Shown: positions 8,580-17,684, counted from the stretch's first letter. The stretch: DNA of 59,894 bases from SURF-21 sp964510515 (GCA_964510515.1 CAZEAU010000015.1:1-59894), one strand, 5' to 3'. Notes: a model not told the origin generated them from the sequence alone. Translations and numbers: made by a program.

Positions 8580-10388
8580 ATGTCGGAATCAAGCACCTTC
8601 TCGGTACTGCCGCTGGTGGCCATGGCGCTGCCGTGGTTGACCCTGCTGGCGATACTCGCCATGCCCAGGCGCAACCGGCGCCTGCGCTTGTGGCTGTGCT
8701 TCCTGGGCGCCCTGGCCGCTTTCGCGGTGGTGCTTTCCATGCTTCCCGGCATCCTGGACGGCAACACCTACACCCTCAAGCTGGCCAGCGTGGTGGAGGG
8801 GCTGGAGATACGCCTCGGCGTGGACGCCCTGGGCTATTATTTCGCCCTCATCCTCTCCTTGCTGTGGATGCTGGCCACCCTCTTTTCCATCTCCTACATC
8901 GACCACAAGGAGAACCGCTTCTTCGCCTTCATGGCCCTGTGCGAGTCCTTTATCCTGGGCTGCGCGTTCTCCGCGAACATGTTCACCTACTTCATCTTCT
9001 ACGAGATGATGACCTTCGGGTCATACCCCCTCATCATCCACGAGGAGACGGACATGGCGCGGCGAGCCGGATATAAATACCTGGTCTATGCGGTGGCGGC
9101 CGGGACGGTGCTCTTCTTCGCCATCGTGGCCCATTATTTCTGGGGGGATGGGCAGCTGGGCTTCGGCAGGCTCGGCGTGCTCAGCCTGGAGTCCGCCGGC
9201 CGCGCCGCCCTCACCACCATCTTCTTCACCTATCTCGCGGGTTTCGGGGTCAAGGCGGCGATCATGCCCCTGCACGGCTGGGTGCCCGACGCCCACCCCG
9301 CCGCGCCGGCGCCGGCCAGCGCCCTGCTCTCCGGCGTCATCCTCAAGGCCGGGGCCTTCGGCATCATCCGCGTTGTCTTCAACGTCTTCGGAGCGGGGCT
9401 CATGCGCGAGCTGGGCGTGTTCACGCTCATGGCCGTGCTGGCCTGCGTGACCATCGTGGTGGCCTCGGTGTTCGCCCTCACCCAGGACAACCTCAAGCGC
9501 CGGCTGGCCTATTCCAGCATCGGCCAGGTCTCCTACATCATCCTCGGCCTGGCCATGCTCTCCCGTGACGGTGCCCTGGGCGGGGTGATGCACCTCGCCC
9601 ACCATGCCCTCATGAAGGGGTGCCTCTTCCTCTGCTCCGGGGTCATCCTGGTGAAAACGGGGAAGAAGAACATCAGCGAGATGAGGGGGGTGGGGTACAA
9701 GCTTCCGGTCACCATGATCTGCTTCGCCGTCTGCGCCCTGGGCATGATGGGCACGCCCCCCTCGGTGGGCTTCATCAGCAAGTGGCTGCTGGGGAGCGGC
9801 TCTCTTGAGGCCGGCCTTCCCGTCTACGTGATCATCCTTCTGGTCAGCGCCCTCCTCAACGCGGCCTATTTCCTGCCCATCATCTACATCGCCTTCTTCC
9901 GCTGGCCGGGCGACGAGGGGGAAGGCGCGGAGGGGGGCCGGCGCCCCAGGCTGGTCTTCGGCAAGGAGGCGGAGCATAAGCTGGTCGCGCCCGTGGCCCT
10001 GCTGGCCGCGCTGAGTATCGTCGTCGGCGTGTGGGTGACCGTGCCGGGGTTTCCCTACTCGCTGGCCGATCCCGTGGTGAGGGATATCTACGGCAGCGAG
10101 GTTACGGGTTACGTTTATTTAGACGAGAACGGCAATGGCGGGCATGACCGGGGAGAGCCGGGCCTGGAGGGCGTTTCCGTCCGGCTCCAGCGCGATGGAG
10201 AGGTCGTGGCGTCTGCGATTACGGATGCAAACGGCCGCTACGCCTTCGCAGGAGCAGGGGAGGGAGATTACCAGGTCGAGCTCGCCGCTTCCGGCCTGTC
10301 AGTCGTGGGCCTGACGCCGGTCAGGGGGGTGAAGGTGGCTGCCGGGGAAGAGGTAATGGTGGAAAGGCCCTTCCTGTTGAAACCATGA
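8580..10388 (+). CDS. Second MrpD-like antiporter subunit with C-terminal SdrD-B/CnaB-like beta-sandwich domain
   Basis: Residues 1 to about 495 form a NuoM/MrpD-type membrane domain: FGVKAAIMPLHGWVPDAHPAAPAPASALLSG followed by QDNLKRRLAYSSIGQVSYIILG in the usual order. After the last helix (about 468-490) the chain continues for about 100 residues with VTGYVYLDENGNGGHDRGEPGLEG, then ANGRYAFAGAGEGDYQVEL. That is the pattern of an SdrD B-type or carboxypeptidase-regulatory-like beta domain, normally found in secreted surface proteins (the DENGNG acidic loop resembles a Ca-binding turn). I know no such domain in standard antiporter subunits. The ATG at 8580 is preferred (AGGGGG upstream); an in-frame TTG lies at 8574. 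Confidence 0.85.
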   Translation: MSESSTFSVLPLVAMALPWLTLLAILAMPRRNRRLRLWLCFLGALAAFAVVLSMLPGILDGNTYTLKLASVVEGLEIRLGVDALGYYFALILSLLWMLATLFSISYIDHKENRFFAFMALCESFILGCAFSANMFTYFIFYEMMTFGSYPLIIHEETDMARRAGYKYLVYAVAAGTVLFFAIVAHYFWGDGQLGFGRLGVLSLESAGRAALTTIFFTYLAGFGVKAAIMPLHGWVPDAHPAAPAPASALLSGVILKAGAFGIIRVVFNVFGAGLMRELGVFTLMAVLACVTIVVASVFALTQDNLKRRLAYSSIGQVSYIILGLAMLSRDGALGGVMHLAHHALMKGCLFLCSGVILVKTGKKNISEMRGVGYKLPVTMICFAVCALGMMGTPPSVGFISKWLLGSGSLEAGLPVYVIILLVSALLNAAYFLPIIYIAFFRWPGDEGEGAEGGRRPRLVFGKEAEHKLVAPVALLAALSIVVGVWVTVPGFPYSLADPVVRDIYGSEVTGYVYLDENGNGGHDRGEPGLEGVSVRLQRDGEVVASAITDANGRYAFAGAGEGDYQVELAASGLSVVGLTPVRGVKVAAGEEVMVERPFLLKP

Positions 10389-10405
10389 CACGATGAGGTA
10401 AGAGA

Positions 10406-12538
10406 TTGCACGAGACCAAGACCGCGATACTCGCCTGCTCCGTCCTGCCCGTGCTGGCGATGGCCGTCCCACTCGCTGGAGCCGCCTTGGCGGCGCTGGC
10501 GGGAGAGAAAAGGGCGCGCCTGCGCAACTGGGCCGCGACCGCGGCCACCGGGCTCACCCTCCTCATCGCGGTCCTGGTGCTGGTCAAGGTGCTCGGAGTC
10601 GGCTCCGTCTATTTCAACCTGAACATCCTGCGCATCGGCGGCAGCTACGCGTGCAACCTTCAGGTGGACGCCATGGGCGCGTTCTTCGTGCTCTTCGCCG
10701 CCCTGTTGTGGTTCGCCGCCTCCCTGCATGCCTTCCGTTACATGGAGCACGAAAAAAGGCGCACCAGGTTCTTCTTTTTCATGCTCCTCACCGAATCCGC
10801 CACCCTTGGCGTCTTCATGGTGCATGACTTCTTCAGCCTGTACCTGTTCTTCGAGGCCATGGGCCTTTTCGCCTATGTGCTGGTCATACACTCCGAGACG
10901 GAGAAGGCGCGCGCGGCGGCCAGCAAGTATATCTGCATGACCGTGGTGGGGGGCCTGAGCCTCATCGGTGGGATATTCCTCTACCTGGGCGCCGCGGGCA
11001 CGGTCGCCTTCAAGCCGCTCGCGGACAGCGCCTGGCTGGGCGGCCCCTTCAGGGTGGCTGCCGTTGTCTTTCTCATCGCGGGTTTCGGTGTCAAGGCGGG
11101 CATGGTTCCCCTGCACATCTGGCTGCCAGACGCGCATCCCGCCGCGCCCTCACCCGCGAGCGCCCTGCTCTCCGGGGTGATGATAAAAGCGGGGGCCTAC
11201 GGCATCCTGCGCACCGTGCTCACCTTCCTCCAGGAGCCGGCAGCCCCCGGCGTGGATGCCGGGGCGGCGGGGGGCGCCTGTGGCATGGAGGGGGCGGCCT
11301 CGGGCCTGGCCGGCGACGTCCGCCTGCTGGGGATTGCCATAATATGGATAGCCGTGGCCACCATGTTCGCCGGTATGCTCCTGGCCCTGGTGCAGAACGA
11401 CATCAAGCGCACCCTCGCCTACTCCAGCGTGAGCCAGATGGGCTATATCCTCTTCGGGGTGGGGTGCATGGCGTACCTGGGGGCCGAGGGCGCCATGGGC
11501 ATGGGGGGAAGCCTGTATCATGTCATCAACCACGCATTTTTCAAGGGATGCTTCTTCCTCGCCGCCGGCTGCATACTCTTCTGCGTCCACGAGCTGGATA
11601 TGTTCAGGCTGGGCGGGCTGTGGCGGCGCATGCCCCTGACCACCGTTTTCTGGTGCATCGCCGCACTTGGCATCATGGGCATACCCCCGTGGGGCGGCTT
11701 CGTCTCCAAGACGCTGCTGCATCACGCCATAGTGGAGGCGCATCATCTCGCCGAGCACGCTAACCTGGCGACTGGGGGATGGATCGTGGCGGCGGAGGTG
11801 ATGTTCGTGATCGTGAGCGGGGGCACCATCGCCTACATGGCCAAGATGACGTACTATACCTTCTTCCGCCGCCCCGGCGCGGAACGCGAGCATCACCTCG
11901 AGCGCGTGAAGGAGGCGCCGGCATGGATGCTCGCGGGCACGGGGCTGCTGGCCGCCGGGGTCGTTTTCAACGGACTCTTCCCGGGGGTCCTGCTGGGCAG
12001 GCTGGTGGGACCGGCGGTGGAGACGGTGAGGGGTTTTGACCCTCACATGGCCTCGCACATGGCGGAAGAGCCCATATTCCTGTGGAAGAACGTCAAGGAG
12101 ATATTTGTGCCCCTGGCCATCGGAGCCTCGGTGTTCGCCATGGGCGCATGGCCGGACCTCCTGGGCAGGCGGCGCCGCGGGCCGGATCTCTTCCACCACC
12201 GGCTGCCGCGCCGGCTGGGGGTCGATTACTGGTACGTGCGGGGGGCGAAGGGCGCCCTGGCGACCCTGTTCGCGGGGCGGAGGGCGTATGCCTCCGCCAG
12301 GGCGGCGGCGGCGGCGGCGCTGAGGCGGGGGGCCTCCGGGACGGCGCGCCTGGCGAGAGAGGCCACCGCGCGCACGCAGGGGCTTTGCCTCCGCGCCGGG
12401 GAGAGGATGGCCGGGCTGTGGGAATACTCATCGGGGCGGCTGCCGCCGCGGATAAGGGAATACCGGGGCGACATCGCGGCGGCGACCCTGGCGCTGGCGG
12501 TGTCTCTGGCCGTCTTTGTGGTCATGATGCTGTTGTGA
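10406..12538 (+). CDS. NuoL/MrpA-like proton-translocating antiporter subunit with extra C-terminal tail module
   Basis: A 710-residue polytopic protein. The N-terminal 560 residues carry the family core (VDAMGAFFVLFAALLWF, FGVKAGMVPLHIWLPDAHPAAPSP, QNDIKRTLAYSSVSQMGY). It most resembles NuoL or the N-terminal part of MrpA and would complete the module whose MrpA C-terminal pieces are separate genes. The last about 110 residues begin with a DYWYVRGAKGAL segment, run through an Ala/Arg-rich amphipathic stretch, and end in a single helix (DIAAATLALAVSLAVFVVMMLL). The same tail architecture is repeated in the next gene. The start is TTG 10406 after GAGGTAAGAGA. Confidence 0.87.
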   Translation: MHETKTAILACSVLPVLAMAVPLAGAALAALAGEKRARLRNWAATAATGLTLLIAVLVLVKVLGVGSVYFNLNILRIGGSYACNLQVDAMGAFFVLFAALLWFAASLHAFRYMEHEKRRTRFFFFMLLTESATLGVFMVHDFFSLYLFFEAMGLFAYVLVIHSETEKARAAASKYICMTVVGGLSLIGGIFLYLGAAGTVAFKPLADSAWLGGPFRVAAVVFLIAGFGVKAGMVPLHIWLPDAHPAAPSPASALLSGVMIKAGAYGILRTVLTFLQEPAAPGVDAGAAGGACGMEGAASGLAGDVRLLGIAIIWIAVATMFAGMLLALVQNDIKRTLAYSSVSQMGYILFGVGCMAYLGAEGAMGMGGSLYHVINHAFFKGCFFLAAGCILFCVHELDMFRLGGLWRRMPLTTVFWCIAALGIMGIPPWGGFVSKTLLHHAIVEAHHLAEHANLATGGWIVAAEVMFVIVSGGTIAYMAKMTYYTFFRRPGAEREHHLERVKEAPAWMLAGTGLLAAGVVFNGLFPGVLLGRLVGPAVETVRGFDPHMASHMAEEPIFLWKNVKEIFVPLAIGASVFAMGAWPDLLGRRRRGPDLFHHRLPRRLGVDYWYVRGAKGALATLFAGRRAYASARAAAAAALRRGASGTARLAREATARTQGLCLRAGERMAGLWEYSSGRLPPRIREYRGDIAAATLALAVSLAVFVVMMLL

Positions 12539-12602
12539 GCGCCCGCGCGGGCGGGGGGCAGGGGAGGCCCAAGTCGGCGCGCAAGGCGGGAGGGGAGGCA
12601 GG

Positions 12603-13103
12603 TTGGCGCTGGAGACGGTGTGCCTGAGCGCGATGGCGGGCGGCACGGGCAGGGGCGCGGCGGCGGTGCTGCTGGCGGCGGCTGCCGGGGTCGCGGCCTT
12701 CCTCTACGCCGCCTCAAGCGGCCTGTTCGGCCCCAAGGCCTTCAGGCTGGATCCGCAGGCGATGAGGTATCCGCGCAGGGGAAAGGTCGAGTTCTGGTAC
12801 GCTCAGGCGGCGCGGGCGGCATGGAGATGGCTCTCGCTCACCCCCCCAAGGGAGATGCGTATCGATTACTGGTACGCTCGGGCGGCGCGGTGGCTCTGGT
12901 CCTTCCTCGCCCGCGCAGGATGGGCTTACGCCCAGGCCAGGAAGCGGACATGGGCGGGGCTGAAGCGAGGTTGGAGGAGGGCGCGCGGCCGGGCTCGCGC
13001 CATGCTTCCCGAAGCGGCGAGGGGCCTGCAGCGCGACATGGCCCTGGGTGCGCTGGCCATGGCCCTGGTGCTGGTGGCGCTGCTCCTCTTGAGCCTGGCC
13101 TAG
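12603..13103 (+). CDS. Small membrane protein related to the C-terminal tail of the NuoL-like subunit
   Basis: 166 residues with one N-terminal helix (about 18-38, AAVLLAAAAGVAAFLYA) and one C-terminal helix (about 145-165). Between them lies a basic, Trp/Arg-rich region with two copies of a WYA(Q/R)AARxxWxxL motif, the second preceded by RIDYWYARAA. The second copy and the terminal helix (QRDMALGALAMALVLVALLLL) mirror the tail of the preceding protein. The genes even share the 14-bp string CGATTACTGGTACG. Function unknown; position and similarity suggest an accessory subunit of the same complex. Confidence 0.65.
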   Translation: MALETVCLSAMAGGTGRGAAAVLLAAAAGVAAFLYAASSGLFGPKAFRLDPQAMRYPRRGKVEFWYAQAARAAWRWLSLTPPREMRIDYWYARAARWLWSFLARAGWAYAQARKRTWAGLKRGWRRARGRARAMLPEAARGLQRDMALGALAMALVLVALLLLSLA

Positions 13104-13382
13104 AGCCGCCACGGGCCCGCCGGGGGCAGGCGGGGCGCGATGGCGGGCGGGGGTAAGGGCAAGGATGTTTCCCTCTTTTTGTCATCGCCGCCGCCGTGTT
13201 ATGGTTAGGGGGAAATCTCGCATCGGGAGCGGCTCCCGCCCGGGAGGGGCGTGGGAGGCGGGGGTCTGCGCCCGGGGTTTCGGCGCGGCCGCCATGCGCG
13301 GGGCGGGAGGCGCGGAAGGGAGATGGAGGAAACGCTGAGGCTCGCAGACGCCGGCGACGCCGGGGAGGAGAGGTGGTAAGCG

Positions 13383-13838
13383 ATGGGTGAAAAGCTGGAC
13401 CTGGCATCGCGATGGCTCCTTGCGCTGGCGGTCATCCTCATACCCCTGACGGTGATGGCCATCGTCTCCGGCGCCTGGGGGTTGAACTACCAGCTGAATA
13501 CGAACCAGTGGACCCGCTACCTGCTGTTCGCCTCCTGGGTGCTGCTCGCCTTCTCCGCGGTCGCGGGCACGGCCAACCTCATCACCCCCCCCGGGGAGGA
13601 ATGCGGGGAGGGGGCGGTGGAAGTGACGCCCGAACCGCGGCGGGGAGAGGGCGGGGAGGAGGGCGCGGGCGGCGAGCCCCGGCTCCCGGAGCGGGCGGGG
13701 GGCATGCGGGACTTCAGCACGGCCTACGCCTTCGTGCTCGCCCAGGCCTGCGCCTTCGTGGCGGGGATCATCGTTTTCATCGCCTACCTCTCCTGGATGC
13801 TCCTGGGGCTGCAGGCTTTTCCCGCCTCGGGCTTTTAG
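13383..13838 (+). CDS. Hypothetical membrane protein at the end of the antiporter operon
   Basis: 151 residues. Two hydrophobic helices lie in the first 65 residues (WLLALAVILIPLTVMAIVSG; YLLFASWVLLAFSAVAGTANLI). A soluble linker of about 40 residues very rich in Glu, Gly, Pro and Arg follows, then one or two helices (FVLAQACAFVAGIIVFIAYLS). I do not recognise a family. A 279-bp gap separates it from the preceding gene, and it ends 12 bp before the UPF0280 gene, so it may belong with either neighbour. Confidence 0.6.
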   Translation: MGEKLDLASRWLLALAVILIPLTVMAIVSGAWGLNYQLNTNQWTRYLLFASWVLLAFSAVAGTANLITPPGEECGEGAVEVTPEPRRGEGGEEGAGGEPRLPERAGGMRDFSTAYAFVLAQACAFVAGIIVFIAYLSWMLLGLQAFPASGF

Positions 13839-13849
13839 CGCGGCGGGAG

Positions 13850-14581
13850 ATGGAGGAATACCTGCGCCGCTTCTACCGCGAGAAGGTGCATGCGGCCGGC
13901 CTTGCGCCCTTCCGGGTCGCGGTAGGGGAGAGCGACCTCCTCATCTTCGCGCAGCGCGACCTATCGGCACAGGCGCGCTCGTCGCTGCGCGCTCACCGTG
14001 CCGGGCTCGAGGGCTTCATGGCGCTGCAGCCGCGCTTCCGGACCTCCTTCCGCCCCTGCGAGGTTCCCGACGGCGCGCCGCGCGTGGTGAGACTGATGCA
14101 GGGGGCCGCAGCGGCGGCGGGCGTAGGCCCCATGGCGGCGGTCGCGGGGGCGATAGCCCAGGCAGTGGGAGAGGACCTGGAACCTCTTTCCCCAGAGATG
14201 ATCGTGGAGAACGGGGGAGATATCTTCCTGCGCTCGGCGAGGGAGAGGCGCGTGGGGGTGTTCGCCGGGGAGTCGCCCCTGAGCGGGCGTATCGCTCTCA
14301 GGGTGCCGCCGACACCCCCCGGAGGGCTGGGCATCTGCACCTCCTCGGGCACGGTGGGGCCCTCCTACAGCGCGGGCATCGCGGATTCCGCCCTGGTGAT
14401 GGCCGAGGACGCCGCCCTCGCCGACGCGGCCGCCAGCGCCCTGGGCAACCGGGCCAAGAGCGCCGCCCATATCGAGGAGGCGCTCGCGGCGGCGATGGCT
14501 ATCGCCGGGGTGATCGGTTGCCTGCTGATCGTCGGCGACCGCCTGGGGGTGAGGGGCGGGCTGGAAATAGTGGAGGCCTGA
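13850..14581 (+). CDS. UPF0280 family protein (ApbE-like fold)
   Basis: A 243-residue protein with the UPF0280 signature: FYREKVHAAGLAPFRVAVGESDL at the start, then VGPMAAVAGAIAQAVGEDL, IVENGGDIFLR and CTSSGTVGPSYS. The family is distantly related to ApbE flavin transferases (the GGD segment matches ApbE). Its biochemical role is not established. It is of family length and starts at ATG 13850, 12 bp after the preceding stop. Confidence 0.85.
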   Translation: MEEYLRRFYREKVHAAGLAPFRVAVGESDLLIFAQRDLSAQARSSLRAHRAGLEGFMALQPRFRTSFRPCEVPDGAPRVVRLMQGAAAAAGVGPMAAVAGAIAQAVGEDLEPLSPEMIVENGGDIFLRSARERRVGVFAGESPLSGRIALRVPPTPPGGLGICTSSGTVGPSYSAGIADSALVMAEDAALADAAASALGNRAKSAAHIEEALAAAMAIAGVIGCLLIVGDRLGVRGGLEIVEA

Positions 14582-14683
14582 CCCGCCGTTCGCGTGCGCC
14601 GTCGCGGCGCGGTTTGATATATTACAGGAGGAAATAGACTCACGTATCCGGAAAGGCCGCAGGCGGCGGCGGGGGGCCTGCTC

Positions 14684-16708
14684 ATGGATCTGAAGGGGGC
14701 TCGCGAACGGGCGCAGAGCCTGCGCGAGGAGCTCAACTACCATAATTACCGCTATTACGTCCTCGACGACCCCGTGATCGCCGACGGGGAATACGACGCC
14801 ATGATGCGGGAGCTCCTGGGCATCGAGGAGACGTATCCGCAACTTATCACCCCCGATTCCCCGACCAGGCGGGTGGGAGCCCCGCCCGGGGAGGCGTTCG
14901 AGCCCGTGCGCCACCGTGCGCGCATGCTGAGCCTTGACAACGTCTTCGACCAGGATGAGCTGGCGGCTTTCATCCAGCGGGTCGAGAACGCGGTGGGTGA
15001 GACCGATTACGTCTGCGAGCTCAAGATCGACGGCGCGGGCGTGGCCCTCACATACGAGGGCGGGGCCTTCGTGCGCGGCGCGACCCGGGGAGACGGGGTC
15101 AGCGGCGAGGACATCACCGCCAATCTCAAGACCATCAGGGCCCTGCCCCTGCGCCTCCTGGGCGAGAAGTCGGTTGCCTTCCTGGAAATCAGGGGGGAGG
15201 TCTTCATGCCCAAGGAGTCCTTCCGCGAGCTCAACCGCCGCCGGGATGAGCTGGGCCGGCAGGGCTTCGCCAATCCCCGCAACGCCGCGGCGGGCTCCCT
15301 GCGCCAAATCGACCCCCAGGTGACCGCGTCCCGCAACCTCGGCCTCATCTGTTACGAGATAGGCTATATCGAGGGCAGGGACTTCCGCACTCACGACGAG
15401 GTCCTGGAACAGATAGCGCATTGGGGCTTCCACGTCAGCGATCACTGGCGCGCGGTGTCGGGCGGGGAGGAGATCATGGATTTCTGCCGCACCTGGATCG
15501 CGCGGCGGGAGGAACTGCCCTACGAGGTGGACGGGGCGGTGGTCAAGGTCAACCGCCTCGACCTGCGTGACCGCCTGGGGGCGACGAGCAAGGCGCCGCG
15601 CTGGGCCGCGGCCTTCAAATTTCCCGCCGAGGAGAAGACGACCCGCCTCATCGCCGTGGAGATCAACGTCGGGCGCACCGGTGCCCTCACCCCCACCGCC
15701 ATCCTGGAGCCGGTTTCCGTGGGGGGCTCCAGCGTCTCCCGGGCCAGCCTGCACAACGAGGACGAGGTGCGGCGCAAGGGCATCAGGGTGGGGGACATGG
15801 TGCTGGTGCACAAGGCCGGCGGGGTCATCCCCGAGGTCATCAGGCCGCTGCCGGAGCTGCGCGACGGCACGGAGAGGGAATTCGTCATGCCCGACAGATG
15901 TCCCGCCTGTGGGGGCGGGGTCTACCGCCCCGAGGGAGAGAAGGTGGCCAGGTGCATAAATGTGGATTGTCCCGCCCGCCTCTTTGAGAGCCTGCTGCAT
16001 TTCGGCTCGCGCGGCGCCATGGACATCGAGGGCCTGGGACCGGCAACGATCACGGAGCTGAGGGAAAAGGGCCATGTGCGCAACGTGGAGGACATCTACT
16101 TCCTGGATGGGGGACAGCTGCACGACCTCACCGGCTTCGGGGACAAGTCGGTAGCCAACATGCTGGAGTCCATCGCCGCGAGCAAGCAGCGCCCCCTCTC
16201 CCGCCTGCTCTTCGCGCTGGGGATACGCCATGTGGGTTCCCACGTGGCGGAGGTGCTGGCGCGTCGTTACCGCAGCATGGAACGGCTGGCGGCGGCGGGC
16301 GAGGAGGAGCTGCGGGAAATAGACGAGGTCGGACCGACCATCGCCGGCAGCGTCGCGGCCTTTTTTACCGAACCTCGCAACCTGCAGCTTATCCAGAGGC
16401 TGGCGGAGGCGGGGGTCAACATGCGGGAGGACGTGGAGGAGGGCCCGCGCGACCTCGTGGGCCTTACCTTCGTGCTCACCGGGGCCCTGGGCGCCATGAG
16501 CAGGGAGGAAGCGCGTCGGGCCATAGGGGAGCGGGGGGGCAGAGTGGCGTCGAGCGTGAGCCGCAAGACCGATTACGTGGTGGCCGGGGCGGAGCCGGGG
16601 AGCAAATACGACAAGGCCCGCGAGCTCGGTGTTAAGATCATCGGGGAGGAGGAGCTCGCGCTGCTGCTGCAAGGCGGCGGGAAGGGCGCGGCGAAAGGAG
16701 AGGGATGA
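14684..16708 (+). CDS. ligA: NAD-dependent DNA ligase LigA
   Basis: Seals nicks in double-stranded DNA using NAD+. 674 residues, full length for the family. Domains in order: Ia (YYVLDDPVIADGEYD), the adenylation domain with catalytic lysine at about residue 114 in ELKIDG, the OB fold, a four-cysteine zinc finger (CPACGG...CINVDCPARL, about 405-430), helix-hairpin-helix repeats, and a C-terminal BRCT domain (LTFVLTGAL...SRKTDYVVAG). The last codons overlap the gatC start (ATGA), so ligA and gatC are translationally coupled. Confidence 0.98.
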   Translation: MDLKGARERAQSLREELNYHNYRYYVLDDPVIADGEYDAMMRELLGIEETYPQLITPDSPTRRVGAPPGEAFEPVRHRARMLSLDNVFDQDELAAFIQRVENAVGETDYVCELKIDGAGVALTYEGGAFVRGATRGDGVSGEDITANLKTIRALPLRLLGEKSVAFLEIRGEVFMPKESFRELNRRRDELGRQGFANPRNAAAGSLRQIDPQVTASRNLGLICYEIGYIEGRDFRTHDEVLEQIAHWGFHVSDHWRAVSGGEEIMDFCRTWIARREELPYEVDGAVVKVNRLDLRDRLGATSKAPRWAAAFKFPAEEKTTRLIAVEINVGRTGALTPTAILEPVSVGGSSVSRASLHNEDEVRRKGIRVGDMVLVHKAGGVIPEVIRPLPELRDGTEREFVMPDRCPACGGGVYRPEGEKVARCINVDCPARLFESLLHFGSRGAMDIEGLGPATITELREKGHVRNVEDIYFLDGGQLHDLTGFGDKSVANMLESIAASKQRPLSRLLFALGIRHVGSHVAEVLARRYRSMERLAAAGEEELREIDEVGPTIAGSVAAFFTEPRNLQLIQRLAEAGVNMREDVEEGPRDLVGLTFVLTGALGAMSREEARRAIGERGGRVASSVSRKTDYVVAGAEPGSKYDKARELGVKIIGEEELALLLQGGGKGAAKGEG

Positions 16709-16986
16709 TGGAGAGAAAGGACGTGGAGTACGCGGCCTGGCTGGCGCGGCTGGAGTTGAGCGAGGAGGAGGCGGAGGGGTTCGCCCGCCAGCTCGGGAAG
16801 GTGCTGGAGCAGGCGGAGACGATGGTGAACCTGGACACCGGGGATATCGAGCCGACCTCGCACGCCACGTCGCTGGTGAACGTCTTGCGTCCGGACGAAG
16901 TGCGGCCCTGCCTGTCGCAGGAGGAGGCCCTTTCCGGCGCCCCCCGCGTCGAGGAGGGTTATTTCATGGTGCCCAGGATAGTGTGA
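16705..16986 (+). CDS. gatC: Aspartyl/glutamyl-tRNA amidotransferase subunit C
   Basis: A 93-residue GatC that stabilises the GatA-GatB complex. The family pattern is clear: VEYAAWLARLELSEEEAEGFARQL near the start, then MVNLDTGDIEPTSHATSLVNVLRPDEV. Overlap with ligA at 16705 and GTGA overlap with the next gene show tight coupling. An unrelated membrane protein gene separates it from gatA. Confidence 0.95.
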   Translation: MMERKDVEYAAWLARLELSEEEAEGFARQLGKVLEQAETMVNLDTGDIEPTSHATSLVNVLRPDEVRPCLSQEEALSGAPRVEEGYFMVPRIV

Positions 16987-17684
16987 GGCTGGCGAGGAAC
17001 CCGGCCTTGGCTCCCTATGTGCTCGTAGCCACCGCCCTGGTCATCCTGGGAATCGCCGCCCGGCTGCAGGCGGCGGGCTTCACCCGCGGAGAGCCGGCGC
17101 GCATCCTGCTGGTGTGGCTGGCCTTCAGCGCGGTGACCGCGACCGTCGCCGCGGTCGGGACGTGGATGGGGGACGCCTCCGCCAGCCTGCACCTGGCCGC
17201 CGCCACGCGCATATGCGCGCTGACGGCGGTGGCCACCCTCTTTCTCTTCACGCGTTCCTTCGGCATCCCCGTGGGGTTCGGCGCCTTCTTCTGGTCGGTG
17301 CCCCTGCAGTTGGGCGTGGCGGTGATCATCGTCAACTTCAGGGAGATGTTCAAGTACAGCGGCGGCGGCCGGGTCCTGGACATGGGGAGCGTGGCCGCCC
17401 TGATCACCATCGTGCTGACCTGGCTCTACGGCGCACTGGCGCTGGCCTATGCCATCGCCCTCTACCTGACCCTGCGCCGCGAGGGGCGGCAAAAGGAGAA
17501 GAGGAGGACGCTGGCCATGATCGTCGCCCTCGCCGTGATGCTGGCCGCCAGCGGGCTGCGGGGAGTGGTGAGCGGCACGGCGGGGAGCGCCTTGAGCGTC
17601 GCCTACCTCGGTCACCTGGCAGGAATGTTGTTGCTGACCTGGGCTTTCCGGGGCCCGGCAATACCCAGGTTGGCACGGAGATAA
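16983..17684 (+). CDS. Uncharacterised seven-helix membrane protein inserted between gatC and gatA
   Basis: The frame opens with GTG 16983, overlapping the gatC stop by four bases, and gives 233 residues with about seven hydrophobic helices (from APYVLVATALVILGIAARLQ to YLGHLAGMLLLTWAF). There is no signal peptide, and a short basic loop (RREGRQKEKRR) lies before helix 6. The pattern of alternating helices and short loops is vaguely like histidine-kinase 7TM sensor domains, but no known motif is visible. It ends 13 bp before gatA, so it is co-translated with the amidotransferase genes. Function unknown. Confidence 0.75.
   Translation: MRLARNPALAPYVLVATALVILGIAARLQAAGFTRGEPARILLVWLAFSAVTATVAAVGTWMGDASASLHLAAATRICALTAVATLFLFTRSFGIPVGFGAFFWSVPLQLGVAVIIVNFREMFKYSGGGRVLDMGSVAALITIVLTWLYGALALAYAIALYLTLRREGRQKEKRRTLAMIVALAVMLAASGLRGVVSGTAGSALSVAYLGHLAGMLLLTWAFRGPAIPRLARR

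Noticed and set aside
13961..16672. 903-codon minus-strand open frame opposite UPF0280 and ligA
   Set aside because: Both plus-strand genes are unmistakable; the antisense product has no recognisable domain and crosses two genes.
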